Source: Cristatella mucedo
Taxonomy: Eukaryota; Bryozoa; Phylactolaemata; Cristatellidae
Length of the DNA stretch: 13,933 nt
NCBI GenBank assembly: GCA_009760855.2
Contig: WPIO01000657.1
Location: 1 to 13,933 of the forward strand
Direction of reading: 5' to 3'
A model generated the notes under the pieces. The model had not been told where the DNA came from, made no database searches, and was given only the letters and a program-made list of their open reading frames with translations. A program made the position numbers and the translations under genes. Numbering within the stretch: position 1 is the first letter of the stretch; every line of letters starts with the position of its first letter. Positions 1 through 8,037 of the stretch are shown here, in pieces.

Positions 1-1
1 G

Positions 2-356
2 TGTCTTGTCGGTCGGTGTCGGTGTCGCGAGTTCAAACTGCAGCGTGCAAGGATAGTATGTACCCGCACAGCCGTCCCGCTAAAAAAGACGCGCCGAAAG
101 CGACTTTCGGCACGTCGCGTGTCGCGAGAGCTGCGGAGAAAGCTAATTCGATTGCTGCTCATGATCTTGGCGCCGCCGCGAACCACGCCGCAGGGCTCGC
201 CCTCATCGCTCAAAGTGCGGCCCAGCAGCTCGTCCCCGGGAAAGAGCTCTGACGGCGACGGCGATAGCGACGACTCGGTTTTCGCCCAAGCCGGCGACGC
301 CTCGGCCCCGCCGCAGCTCGAGCTCGGTGAGCCTCGCTTTCGTACGCTCCGCCTCC
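2..356 (+). CDS. Candidate first visible exon (partial, enters from left edge)
   Basis: The frame starting at position 2 has no stop from the window edge to 436. Its translation looks protein-like, with a basic stretch (LKKTRRKRLSARRVSRELRR) followed by an acidic/Ser run (SSDGDGDSDDSVF). Two good donors lie near its end: GTGAGC at 327 and GTAAGT at 357. Both are in phase 1 and both can join the acceptor ending at 486, which restores the frame of the next exon. The GTGAGC donor gives the junction QLEL-D-GVGDADAG; the GTAAGT donor inserts ten further residues. An alternative is that this stretch is not coding and that the next exon's frame, open from 165, is used without this intron. That alternative has no ATG before the one at about 648. 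Confidence 0.4.
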
Positions 357-2518
357 GTAAGTCAGTCGCGCTACCGACGCCGGAGGGCCCTTTTCGCCTA
401 CCCCAGCAGCAGCAGCGAGTCTTCTCTTGTCGCTAGCGACGATCCGCGGCGCTCGCGTCTCTTACCGACGGCCTTCATCTTGTTAGACGGCGTGGGAGAC
501 GCGGACGCTGGAACGACCGATTCAAGCTCGAGCTGGTCAGAAGACGCCCGAGACGCGGCAGCCGGACGCGCGTCCGCCCAGACCGGCGCCGGAAGTAACC
601 CGCCGGAAGCGGAGGACCGTAGCACCGCATTACCCAACGCACCTCCGATGGGCGTCGGCGGGAGCAGCGAGATTAGGTCCCGGGATGAGAAGGAGGATGG
701 CAGCTCGGCTGCGTTTGACGACGAGAGCAGCCCATTGCGTGGATCCGCTCTTCGGGAGGAGGCGAAGGGAGGCCGCCGAGCGACCGAGGCCGCCGGCTGC
801 GAGCCGGCGGCTGAGTCCCGTTCGGATCCCGGGTCCGGGTTGCCCGAAAACGACGCCGACAAGACACCGTGGCCTCTAGAAGCCATCTTCGCCGCCATGA
901 TGGGCGAGCAACTGCCGCTTGGTAGGGAAGCCTCTGCTTCGCTCGACCAGGACGAGATCACTCTTCCTTTCGTGCTGCTATTTCCTCAAGGATGTCCCGT
1001 TCAACGTCGCGGCGACGCCAAGTGAGTATCCGCAGCTTCGCAGCGTTCTCGGAAGTATATATATACATATATATATACAGAAACATATATGTATATGTAT
1101 ATATATTCATATATATATGTATGTGAATATATATACCTATACATATATACATATATATTTATATATATACAAAATGGAAGCATATATACAATTTTCCCAA
1201 CCTTTCTCATTTCTGGCGCATGGAAAGCGTAGCAACCGAATAGTCAGACTTTCGCAGCTTTCGCAGAGTACTGTAGCCCTCTCCCACTAGCTTCCCTCCG
1301 TCTCCCACAGCTCCCTCTCCCACTCTCGCCGGCTTGGTTCGCTTGGTGCGCAGTCGGCGGGTCGCGGGCCTCGCCTTCAGCGCTCCGGGTGCCATCTCAC
1401 CTACTCACCGCTACTGCGGGTTGGTCGCGAGTTGGCTGGTGTGAGCAGGACCGAAAACCAAACGCAAGCAGGGCGATGCTTACTGAACTTAAAACGCACT
1501 CGCTTTCGCTGCTAGTCTGCTTCCGTCTTATCGCCGCATTCCCCGCAAACACTGGCCACAACAGGCATGCGGACCTCACCCTATACACACAAGGTGCTAT
1601 TATACGGCAAATGTCGCCCCAATGACGCACCCGACGCACGTGCTCCGACGCGAGACGTTACCTTGCGAAGACCGAGGACCTCCGATACCCCAGGTCAAAA
1701 CTAGCAGTAACGGTATAGCCACGTGACAACGATTCAGGCTTTCGGCGTCTCCCCAGCAGAAATCCGTCGGTAACTCCGAGCTCGGCACTGACACGGGCCC
1801 GCTCCCATCCTCCCTCCCTCCTTCCTTGGAGACGTCTCTTTTCTGTCTGGCCCATAACTTGGAGTGGCAGGAGTGGTTCGAGCTTGCGACCCACTCTCTG
1901 CATGACGGCGAATGGCTCAAATCCCGGTAAGTCTCTGGCTGGCCGACTCGCTGTCTGGCTGTGCTGACGCCCTCGCTGTACTTAAATTGACGCGTCCATC
2001 GCACGTCACTCCCGGAACTACTGGTCCCGATCTTGCCGCGTGACGGACGGACGGACGGACTTTCTCGCTTTATTGAATAATTATATATATGTGTACTGTG
2101 CGTTTGCATGCAATGTCCTGCGTAAACGTACATATACGAAAGTAATCTCGAAAAATCTCACGAATATCTTTTCTTTCAGCAGCAACGGAGCACAAGAAGC
2201 GAGTGAGGTCATCGATCCGACATGCCCGGAGACACTCTTCATTGCCGAAAGGCCCCTGACAGACGAGCAAGTACGCCTGCAGCAAGAAATTTCTACGATC
2301 ATGCTGACTTGCTTGAACGGTAAATTGACCAAGCGGCTGCCGCCAGAGGCACGCTGTCGCGCGCTTTCGCTCGAGTGTACCTTGATAGGAGGAAACGACG
2401 CCGCTTGGGCAGCTCAGTAGTTGGCCGAGTAGTTGAAATCACACACACTGTGTAGGCCATGAGCTTTCACCTCTGCAGAACTTCAGTGTACAGGGTTCTA
2501 TAAAAAAGATATATATAT

Positions 2519-2572
<54 letters not shown>

Positions 2573-3417
2573 ATACCGAGGTTCGAGATCACGTAACATT
2601 GAACCGCGGTACCGAGCACCCTTGTTGACCCGTTTTTATGAGCACTATCTTTTCTTAATGGATGGATGGAGCGGCCAGTACACTCAATGTCTCTCTTGAA
2701 GGAGTAGTTGTCTCTCTTGAAGGTATTACGCTGTTCAGGCGTAGTATTTTCCTTGAGAATATTATTTTAGGACTGATAAATCGACAAGAATGGTAGCAGA
2801 AAACTTCGCCGCTTCCTACGTAAACACGATCAGCGATTGCAGCGAGTCGTCATTCTCTCCTCGTGCTCCTTCCACTTCCTCTTCCTTCCATCTTTTCCAC
2901 TTCCTCCGATCGTTCCTTCTTCCTCCCATCTCTTTCGCTCGCTCAATTCACTTGTTTTGCTTCCAAAATCCGTGCCTAACGGCGTGCAGCCTCTCGCTGT
3001 CTGCTGTTGAGGTCTTGCTGCTGATGCGGCTTCACGTGTCTGCCTGCAGTATAGTCGCCAGTCACTCCACAAAACTGCAGAGTAGATACAAGAGCTGCTA
3101 TTGGGGGAAAGCTCTCAAGATTGCTCTCAAAACCTCGGTGATTTTCACTGATCAGCCATTGGCAAGCAGCTTAATCTTAAAAAACACGGAATGCCTCCGA
3201 GCTTCGTTTCTCGTGTCACCATTACGCCCCCCCCCCATAACAAGGTCAGCATCCTTAAAAATGGCGAGGCTAAGAACCCGCTGCTTGGTGGTCCGAGCTA
3301 TATATTGCAGGTGGACAAGCAGCCAGGGAACTCTGCAAGAGAACTTCTTTGCAATTGCATTCCCTTTCCCGATATTATTACTATACGCGGAGTCAACTGT
3401 ATTTTATATAAATATGT

Positions 3418-3467
<50 letters not shown>

Positions 3468-3923
3468 ATTATAATATAATAGTTCCTTTCTATTATTTCT
3501 ATTTTTTTCTATATTTCATATTTAGACGGACGAGACATAGCGACCAACGAGGACATCTGCAGGATTGTTGCTCAACTGCTCGGCTCCAGCTCTGGACAAG
3601 CTTGGGTGGCGCCGTACGGCCGTCCGTCGCCCGGGCATTTAGGCCCGGTTGCCAACTTCGTGCCCGAGGAATTCGTAGTCACACTTTACAGGCTCTTCGC
3701 AGCCGAAGGACGGGTCTCGCATGCGCCAGCTGTCCAGTTTAACGCACACAACCCGCCGCCGCAGCCAGCCGCAGGACCGGATCCGTTGCAGCGGCGGCAG
3801 CGGCGAGGGCAGCGGCAACCAGACGAGCCAGATGACGGGGCCAGAGCGCTGCCGCCGCCATTGGGCGATTACGCGCCGCATGGAGATGAGCCCAAAAGTG
3901 CATACTTCTGCGTGATTGTCTAA
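2..3923 (+). CDS. Multi-exon gene for an unrecognised low-complexity protein (5' partial)
   Basis: The gene model is built from reading-frame and splice-phase continuity. The exons are 2-326 (or 2-356), 487-1021, 2180-2319 and 3526-3923, with a TAA stop at 3921-3923. Joined, they give about 465 or 475 residues with no internal stop, depending on the first donor. From N to C the protein has an Arg/Lys-rich start, a long Ser/Asp/Glu/Ala-rich region that is probably disordered, and a more ordered middle (from about TPWPLEAIFAAMMGEQLPL through PEEFVVTLYRLFAAEGRV). It ends in a Pro/Gln/Arg/Asp-rich tail, SAYFCVIV. The middle contains likely amphipathic helices (DEQVRLQQEISTIMLTCLND; NEDICRIVAQLLG). 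I recognise no catalytic motif or domain family and propose no function. The true start is probably left of the window; the first in-frame ATG of exon 1 is at 161, in a weak context. The last three exons are much better supported than the first. Confidence 0.6.
327..486 (+). other. Candidate small intron with two alternative donors
   Basis: Donors are GTGAGC (327) and GTAAGT (357); the acceptor is CTTCATCTTGTTAG ending at 486. The resulting introns are 160 or 130 nt. Both lengths move the reading frame from that of exon 1 to that of exon 2. A closer AG cluster at 405-415 and the TAG at 434-436 do not restore the frame. This is a frame-based prediction without transcript evidence. Confidence 0.35.
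487..1021 (+). CDS. Internal coding exon, Ser/Asp/Glu/Ala-rich
   Basis: The frame is open throughout and ends at the donor CCAA|GTGAGT (GT at 1022), leaving two bases of a codon. The next exon starts with one base (C), completing AAC (Asn). The encoded segment is mostly low complexity and hydrophilic (for example DSSSSWSEDARDAAAGRAS and DEKEDGSSAAFDDESS). It then becomes more hydrophobic near the end (PLEAIFAAMMGEQLPL; EITLPFVLLFPQGCPVQ). The proposed acceptor ends in TTGTTAG at 486 behind a pyrimidine-leaning stretch. The 5' boundary is less certain than the 3' boundary, because the same frame stays open upstream to 165. Confidence 0.6.
1022..2179 (+). other. Intron, 1158 nt, GT-AG
   Basis: The donor is GTGAGT and the acceptor is TTTTCTTTCAG. 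The intron splits an AAC codon after its second base. It contains an AT-rich microsatellite (1055-1170) and a short GGAC tandem run (about 2041-2061). The short open frames inside it on both strands look like chance. Confidence 0.65.
1055..1170. repeat. AT-rich (TA)/(TATG) microsatellite
   Basis: Imperfect TA dinucleotide tract broken by CATA, TGTA and CTATA interruptions, just inside the intron after the exon ending at 1021. Open frames across it (IYIHIYIQ-type translations) are microsatellite artefacts. Confidence 0.9.
2180..2319 (+). CDS. Internal coding exon (140 nt)
   Basis: It is preceded by a strong acceptor (CTTTTCTTTCAG ending at 2179) and followed by the donor G|GTAAAT (GT at 2320). 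Starting with the last base of a split codon, it encodes SNGAQEASEVIDPTCPETLF and, further on, a helix-like segment ending TIMLTCLN. It leaves one base (G), which joins AC of the next exon to give Asp. A second AG three bases downstream (CAGCAG) would remove a single residue, so NAGNAG-type alternative splicing is possible. Without the donor the frame would run on to a stop at 2418-2420, so intron retention would give a shorter C-terminus. Confidence 0.65.
2508..2573. repeat. (TA)n(TG)n compound microsatellite
   Basis: About 25 TA units, interrupted once by CG, passing directly into about 8 TG units. Confidence 0.95.
2689..2723. repeat. 21-bp direct duplication
   Basis: GTCTCTCTTGAAGG occurs at 2689-2702 and again at 2710-2723, separated by AGTAGTT. 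This is one tandem duplication within the intron. Confidence 0.8.
3420..3466. repeat. (TG)23 microsatellite near a splice acceptor
   Basis: Uninterrupted TG repeat ending about 60 nt upstream of the acceptor at 3525. It is followed by a T-rich segment that includes a run of seven T. Confidence 0.95.
3526..3923 (+). CDS. Terminal coding exon with stop codon
   Basis: The acceptor ATATTTCATATTTAG ends at 3525 behind a T-rich tract. In the phase set by the previous exon it reads GRDIATNEDICRIVAQLLG, then APYGRPSPGHLGPVANFVPE and FVVTLYRLFAAEGRV. A Pro/Gln/Arg/Asp-rich tail follows, ending SAYFCVIV and TAA at 3921-3923. The segment up to about 3720 looks like an ordered domain; the rest looks disordered. 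The last four residues fit the general CaaX pattern (Cys-aliphatic-aliphatic-X) with X = Val. That could be coincidence. Confidence 0.65.
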
Positions 3924-4047
3924 TTTCCCAATCGACCCGTTCATGGCATGCCGACGGCATGGGCCACAGTCGTGCGCAGAGCTGCTGCTGCTGCTCCATA
4001 AATGGACCGCGTAGTTTTGTCGGGTTGAAATTACTCGATAGTATCGT

Positions 4048-4053
4048 AATAAA
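4048..4053 (+). promoter_or_regulatory. Poly(A) signal AATAAA
   Basis: Canonical hexamer 125 nt after the TAA at 3921-3923, at a plausible distance for a short 3' UTR. Cleavage would be expected at about 4065-4080, where no further coding evidence is seen. Confidence 0.6.
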
Positions 4054-4079
4054 TGTTGAAAAATGTCAGAAGAAATGCT

Positions 4080-4569
4080 CACGAAGGCACGAGTCGCAGC
4101 TTCGAAGCAGTCAGAGCCTGCAGTTGTGGCAGTGGGCTGTAGGCAGTTCGACTTTGATAGAAAAAGAAATGTGTATCGGCAGAAATCGATCATTGCTGCA
4201 CTGGTAACAGTAAAAATATCAGCAAGTCTCTCATTCTTAGCACCCGAAGAGAACTGAATCCTTATACAGAGCTTCATAAACTCGCTGTAAAAGAAGTAAT
4301 AGAAAATTTGCAATGAAGGACAGTAGGGCCTAGCCTGCCTATCTAACCTTGCAAAAGCACACAGCGATCATGCTAAAGCAAGCATGCAAAAGAAGCGCGA
4401 AAATGACTCGCGACCGCTGATTAGTAGAAGAACCCCAGTGAAAAACGCCCGTTCAATCGCGTGCATGCGAGTAAAGTTCACAGAACTACTACTGAGTCCA
4501 CTGAGGCAAAATGCAAAAGCATGTCGCTGCAGCTTGTAGTCACGGCGTGCACTGTTTCATAATGCACAA
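4080..4569. other. Intergenic stretch, nothing recognised
   Basis: No convincing open frame, RNA gene or repeat array. It may include the 3' UTR of the minus-strand LINE remnant that ends near 4570, but I see no diagnostic tail. Confidence 0.4.
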
Positions 4570-4881
4570 TCACACAAAGGGATAATTCATTCGGATAATG
4601 CAAACTCTGCATTGGACACTGAGGCTTGCGGTTGCTCCTTGGAATGACGTCAAATCAGGACGTGACGTGAAGTAGGTCGGCAGCGTGCTCCACACCTTGC
4701 GAGTACGGTAGCTGCAGGCGCGGTCACCGAGGGACTCGATGCTTTTCGCATTTGATTTATGTAATTGAGTTTTTTCACTAGCCATCGGGGTCACGTCACA
4801 GCTCGAGCGGGCATTTACAAAGACTCCTCTTGAGAAGCCTCTCAGCCAGGAAGGAGTTTTCACTCCGAGACTAAAGGTCAT
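4570..4881 (-). pseudogene. LINE reverse-transcriptase C-terminal remnant
   Basis: The minus-strand frame of 103 residues contains GDRACSYRTRKVWSTLPTYF followed by SRPDLTSFQGATASL. This follows the familiar tail of CR1/L2/Jockey-type non-LTR retrotransposon ORF2 proteins, usually GDRAFS...LWNSLP...L..FK..LK. Both the order and the spacing agree. Diverged residues (VWST for LWNS, FQGAT for FKxxL) and the absence of the polymerase core mark it as a decayed, 5'-truncated copy. The assignment rests on motif memory, not on a search. Confidence 0.6.
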
Positions 4882-4900
4882 GTGACGTCCTACGAATCTT

Positions 4901-4969
4901 GGATCTTAGCCTAGGGCTAAGGTGCTTGCTCTTCTATCGTGAGTTTGAGTCCTGCAGTAGGTAGGCGAT
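4901..4969 (+). mobile_element. tRNA-like SINE head (pol III A and B boxes)
   Basis: A box-like TAGCCTAGGGC at 4907-4917 fits TRGYNNARNGG. A B box-like AGTTTGAGTCC at 4942-4952 matches GGTTCGANTCC at 9 of 11 positions. The two starts are 35 bp apart, as in tRNA genes. The intervening GGCTAAGGTGCTTGCTCT also resembles common tRNA-derived SINE heads. There is no paired acceptor stem, so it is not a functional tRNA gene. A body and a LINE-like tail (5210-5412) follow on the same strand, so the whole unit could be one SINE of about 510 bp. Confidence 0.5.
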
Positions 4970-5209
4970 CTTTTACAGACCACAGCGAGCGACGATAGAA
5001 TAGCGCCAGTAAGGCCTTCCTGCCGCTATATAAAGGAGGCTTCTGAATCGGCTAAGCCTCTGTTTGTCTTTTCTCGGGGCAGCATAACAAGCCGGAGGAG
5101 AAGCTGTTCTTTCTTTCGTAGGTAGCCTAATTTCCTGGAAAAAATGGAGCGAATGGCAGCCACAGGTCAAGTAAGATGTCATTTCCCAATTTTGGCCGTG
5201 CGACGGACT

Positions 5210-5412
5210 TGCTGCCCCTAGCCACACTTGCATGCTGACCCTATGCATGTCACCCCTAACCATGTTATTCTTGTTGTTTATCAAGCATGATGCCACTCAC
5301 CATTCGACCGTGTTCTCTTTGCAGCAAATTTAAAGCGCCTAGAAAGAGATTGAGTTCTCTGAGGGAGCTTTGTCAAGTGTATTATTATTATTATTGTTGT
5401 TGTTATTATTAT
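5210..5412 (+). mobile_element. LINE-type 3' end with ATT tail (copy A)
   Basis: It aligns closely along its length with 7632-7830; both share GCATGTCACCCCTAACCATG and, further on, TTTATCAAGCATGAT. The core TAAAGCGCCTAGAAAGAGA is followed by a hairpin (AGAGA 5345-5349, TCTCT 5356-5360) and an ATT/GTT trinucleotide tail from 5381. Similarity to the other copy starts abruptly near 5210. No RT coding sequence lies directly upstream here, so this copy could be the tail of the SINE whose head is at 4901. Confidence 0.65.
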
Positions 5413-5924
5413 GATATGGTAGCTGGGATCATCAAGTGGCTGTGCTCTCGGTATCCTTAGTAAACGCTCGTCGCGACAAACGATCCTCAGCAGCAAGCCG
5501 CAAGCCAGTGACAGCTGACAGCTTAATTCATTTCATACTTGTCTACGCACTGCCTAAAGAGGGCCAAAGCAGCTCAAAACAACAAGGCTTTCCGGTTAAC
5601 TCCGTAGGCGCCTCTTTACCTTTAGCGATGGTATCATCAGTGACATCAGCTTAGCCACATATAAAAACTGCTTTTAACAGCGAATGCTCTATAATTCCAT
5701 AGCCATGGGTTTCTACGAAGACTTTAGCCACTATCCCAGGAGACCGACTTGGTACTGGAAAAGTAAGCGTGGATTGAATTCAAGGCGAGATTGGTTCATC
5801 TAGCATCACTCCACTGACGCCCTACCTAAATCTGGGCATACTAGTACGAAACGACTCGTCATTGTATGAGCGCATTGCCTATACTGTCATATCCACCTAC
5901 TTTAAGCTAAGGAATGCTTTCTGA
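5413..5924. other. Intergenic stretch, nothing recognised
   Basis: A 72-residue open frame near 5436-5654 has no recognisable motif and is likely chance. No repeats or RNA genes are seen. Confidence 0.35.
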
Positions 5925-6161
5925 AATCGCCTTCTGTTTGGACAAGAGTACGACGGCCAAACTAGTTCACTCGTTTGCGACATCGCGTTTAGGTGGCTGC
6001 AACTTCCTTCAATCAGGATTTCCCGCCAACGTCCTCAATCGTCTGCAGCTCGTCCGAAATTATGCCAAGATCTTTCAATACCGAAAATCTCAACCGTTCT
6101 GTTTTCAACGGCGAAGCTGCCAAATCGCACGACTTCTGTCGCGGCCTCACTGGCTCCAATC

Positions 6162-6296
6162 ATGGCCACCGATCAACCTCGAGATCCTCTGCCAGTCGGC
6201 TACAGGCCGTTTCGCTCGCTGGCCTTCCTATCCGACCTCCTTGCCCCTGCGGTGAAAGCTCGCCCGTCGCCCGCTCCTCTGCTTCCGGTCGTCTAG
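6162..6296 (+). CDS. Possible short ORF or first exon starting MATDQPRDPLP
   Basis: The ATG at 6162 has a good initiation context (A at -3, G at +4). It opens a 44-residue frame rich in Pro, Ala and Leu, starting MATDQPRDPLPVGYRPFRSL and ending LLPVV before TAG at 6294-6296. A possible donor (CG|GTGAAA at 6252) could make it a first exon. The same frame stays open upstream to 5925. The other two + strand frames are also open here (5914-6255 and 5993-6436), so the whole stretch is simply poor in stop codons. No homologue is recognised. Confidence 0.2.
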   Translation: MATDQPRDPLPVGYRPFRSLAFLSDLLAPAVKARPSPAPLLPVV

Positions 6297-6535
6297 CCGT
6301 TCGTGGCACAAAATCGAAATCTACAGTTGATCGGGCCTTTAGGTCGTACGCACATACATTCCGGAACGCGCATCCGGCTTCCGTCTGCGCCTTGCTTGGC
6401 ACCCTTAAAGTCTCAGCTGGCGACGAGCCACTTTAATATTACCTTGAACAAGCTTTTTATTATTATCTTAAATAAGGGTATGATTGTTGGACACATTTTG
6501 TAGATATTGTTTGACTTTTCACCTTCAACGCGGCC

Positions 6536-6657
6536 AGTCAAAGAGTGGTCTGAGGTCAGAGTCCATCAAACAGCGGTCAAAGGTCAGAGCATGTCAAAAC
6601 GCGGTCAGAGGTCAGAACCAGTCAAAGAAAGGTCTCAGGTCAGAGTCGGTCAAAGTG
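6536..6657. repeat. 28-bp tandem array with AGGTCA direct repeats
   Basis: TCAAA recurs at 6538, 6566, 6594, 6622 and 6650, and AGGTCA at 6553, 6581, 6609 and 6637. All intervals are exactly 28 bp. Each unit reads roughly TCAAANNNNGGTCNNAGGTCAGA. The half-site before each AGGTCA lies one base away: TGGTCT-G, CGGTCA-A, CGGTCA-G and AGGTCT-C. Each unit therefore holds a DR1-like element of the kind bound by RXR/HNF4-class nuclear receptors. There are four full units and a partial fifth. The 28-bp period is not a multiple of three, so the array is not a coding repeat. Confidence 0.85.
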
Positions 6658-6892
6658 CTCAGCCGGCGGCGCGCCTACTATGGCACTCAGCGTGCTTTGG
6701 CTTCTCTTGAGCACGAGTTTGACCGCTATCTTTTTTGGACGTTGCAAAAAACACAAAGCCGCGGGAGCGCATGCGGGAGCTACTACTAGACTTGTTGGAA
6801 TATAACAGCAAACAAAGACGCCCTTTTTCACAGCATTTTTAGGGAGCGTGTGAATTGTACATTGTTTTAATGAATTTTTTCTTGTATGAGCT

Positions 6893-7021
6893 TATGCTCG
6901 GTTATGCTGTGCATGTTATCACTAACCATTTGGCATGCTTCCCTTAAAGCTTGTGTTAAGTGCCTAAAAAGAGATCAAGTTCTGTGACGGTGCAGTAACA
7001 ATGTCTTATTATTATTTCAAT
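6893..7021 (+). mobile_element. Degenerate LINE-type 3' end (copy C)
   Basis: CATGTTATCACTAACCATTTG, then AAGTGCCTAAAAAGAGATCA and AGTTCTGTGACGG, followed by TTATTATTATTT. This matches copies A and B in order, with several changes. The hairpin is AGAGA 6970-6974 with TCTGT 6981-6985 (one mismatch). Boundaries are approximate. Confidence 0.5.
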
Positions 7022-7336
7022 TATTAGTATTCAAGTTCATTACCAATCGCTACCAAAAGGTCAATATCCAGGGATTAAATATAAAGTAATCAAATCAAAG
7101 TAATGAAGTAGCAGAGTAGCACAGAGTCAGCATGGTAGCAGTCAGTATGGCAGATCAAAGTGCATGCGTGCAGCTTGTTGACATGCCTTCTTGTGACTTT
7201 TATCCAGCTTCATTTCCAGTGAAGGTTCTTCCTTTTGTAAAATCGATAGCTCAGCTGTAACCTCGCGTATCGGGGTAAAGTTTAAATGCTAGCTCAGCTC
7301 TGCTCGCTGTATGCGGCTGGCGAAAAACTTCAGATT
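7022..7336. other. AT-rich spacer, nothing recognised
   Basis: No open frame of note. It lies between two LINE fragments and may itself be decayed repeat. Confidence 0.3.
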
Positions 7337-7362
7337 TCAATTATAAAGCAATTCTCTGTACA

Positions 7363-7593
7363 ATGTCCATGCTTGCGGAAAATAAAGCTCTGCGACGTTT
7401 GATGACGCGTTTGATTTGCCGTAAGAGAGGCCAACAAAGAGACTGTATGGCAAGCAAATTATCGTGCTTGGACAAGCGTGCACAAGCACGGTATTCACTC
7501 CGGACTTGCGTAACAACATTTCAAGACTTGACCACATTTAAAAAGAGCTTAAAAACGAACCTATATAGGACAGCATTTAGTGGGTCCCTATGA
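7363..7593 (+). pseudogene. LINE ORF2 C-terminal remnant upstream of copy B
   Basis: The last 30 residues, YSLRTCVTTFQDLTTFKKSL followed by KTNLYRTAF, fit the standard end of CR1/L2/Jockey-type ORF2 proteins (L..FK..LKT.L...AF). A TGA follows at 7591-7593. The upstream part of the frame is not recognisable, which suggests frameshift or decay. The stop is about 40 bp before the start of the shared 3' sequence at 7632, as expected for a LINE 3' UTR. Confidence 0.6.
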
Positions 7594-7830
7594 TTCATCT
7601 TTCGTGTGCTTACGCGTGCTGACACTGGGCATGCTGCCACTAACCACATTTGCATGCTGACCCTGTGCATGTCACCCCTAACCATGTTATTCATGTTGTT
7701 TATCAAGCATGATATCACTCACGATTCAATCGCGTTTCCCTTTGCAGAAAATGTGAAGCGCCTAGAACGAGATTGGGTTCTCTGAGGGCACTTGATCAAG
7801 TTCATTGTTGTTATTACTATTATTACTAAA
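7594..7830 (+). mobile_element. LINE 3' UTR and ATT tail (copy B)
   Basis: It follows the RT remnant directly. From 7632 it is closely similar to 5210-5412. It ends with AAGCGCCTAGAACGAGATTG, a hairpin (GAGA 7769-7772, TCTC 7779-7782), and an ATT/GTT tail. This copy ties the shared tail sequence to an RT-encoding element. Confidence 0.7.
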
Positions 7831-8037
7831 GGAAATTCACAGCCTATTCGTGCATGCAGACGCCACAAGAAGTTGCTCAGGGTCACCGGTTTGTAGAACC
7901 TCGGATTAATAACATCATGCATTGATTCACAAAAATGTAATCGTACAAAGCGCACAGGAAAATTTCTACGTGCACAAAGCATCGGCGAAAGCAGAGCGTA
8001 ACAGATGCGTGTGCAGCCGAGCAATAACTGTCGCAAA

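Larger units (their letters stand above)
2320..3525 (+). other. Intron, 1206 nt, GT-AG, with TA and TG microsatellites
   Basis: The donor is GTAAAT and the acceptor is CATATTTAG. The intron splits a GAC codon after its first base. It contains (TA)n(TG)n at 2508-2573 and a pure (TG) run of about 23 units at 3420-3466. The pure TG run ends about 60 nt before the acceptor and is followed by a T-rich stretch. A 21-bp duplication (GTCTCTCTTGAAGG twice) lies at 2689-2723. Confidence 0.65.

Noticed and set aside
398-961. 187-residue minus-strand open frame
   Set aside because: It is antisense to the phase-supported + strand exon 487-1021. The GC-rich codons make the opposite strand stop-poor.
1600-2133. 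177-residue minus-strand frame within the intron
   Set aside because: No motif, low-complexity pieces, and it overlaps the acceptor region of a well supported + strand intron.
4901-4969. Functional tRNA gene
   Set aside because: A and B boxes are present, but no paired acceptor or anticodon stems could be drawn. A SINE head fits better.
4973-5296. Minus-strand frames at 4973-5296 and 7521-7718 with similar protein starts
   Set aside because: The similarity comes from the shared LINE 3' UTR read antisense, not from a conserved gene.
6536-6657. CRISPR-like array
   Set aside because: The 28-bp period includes the whole repeat with no distinct spacers, and the setting is eukaryotic.
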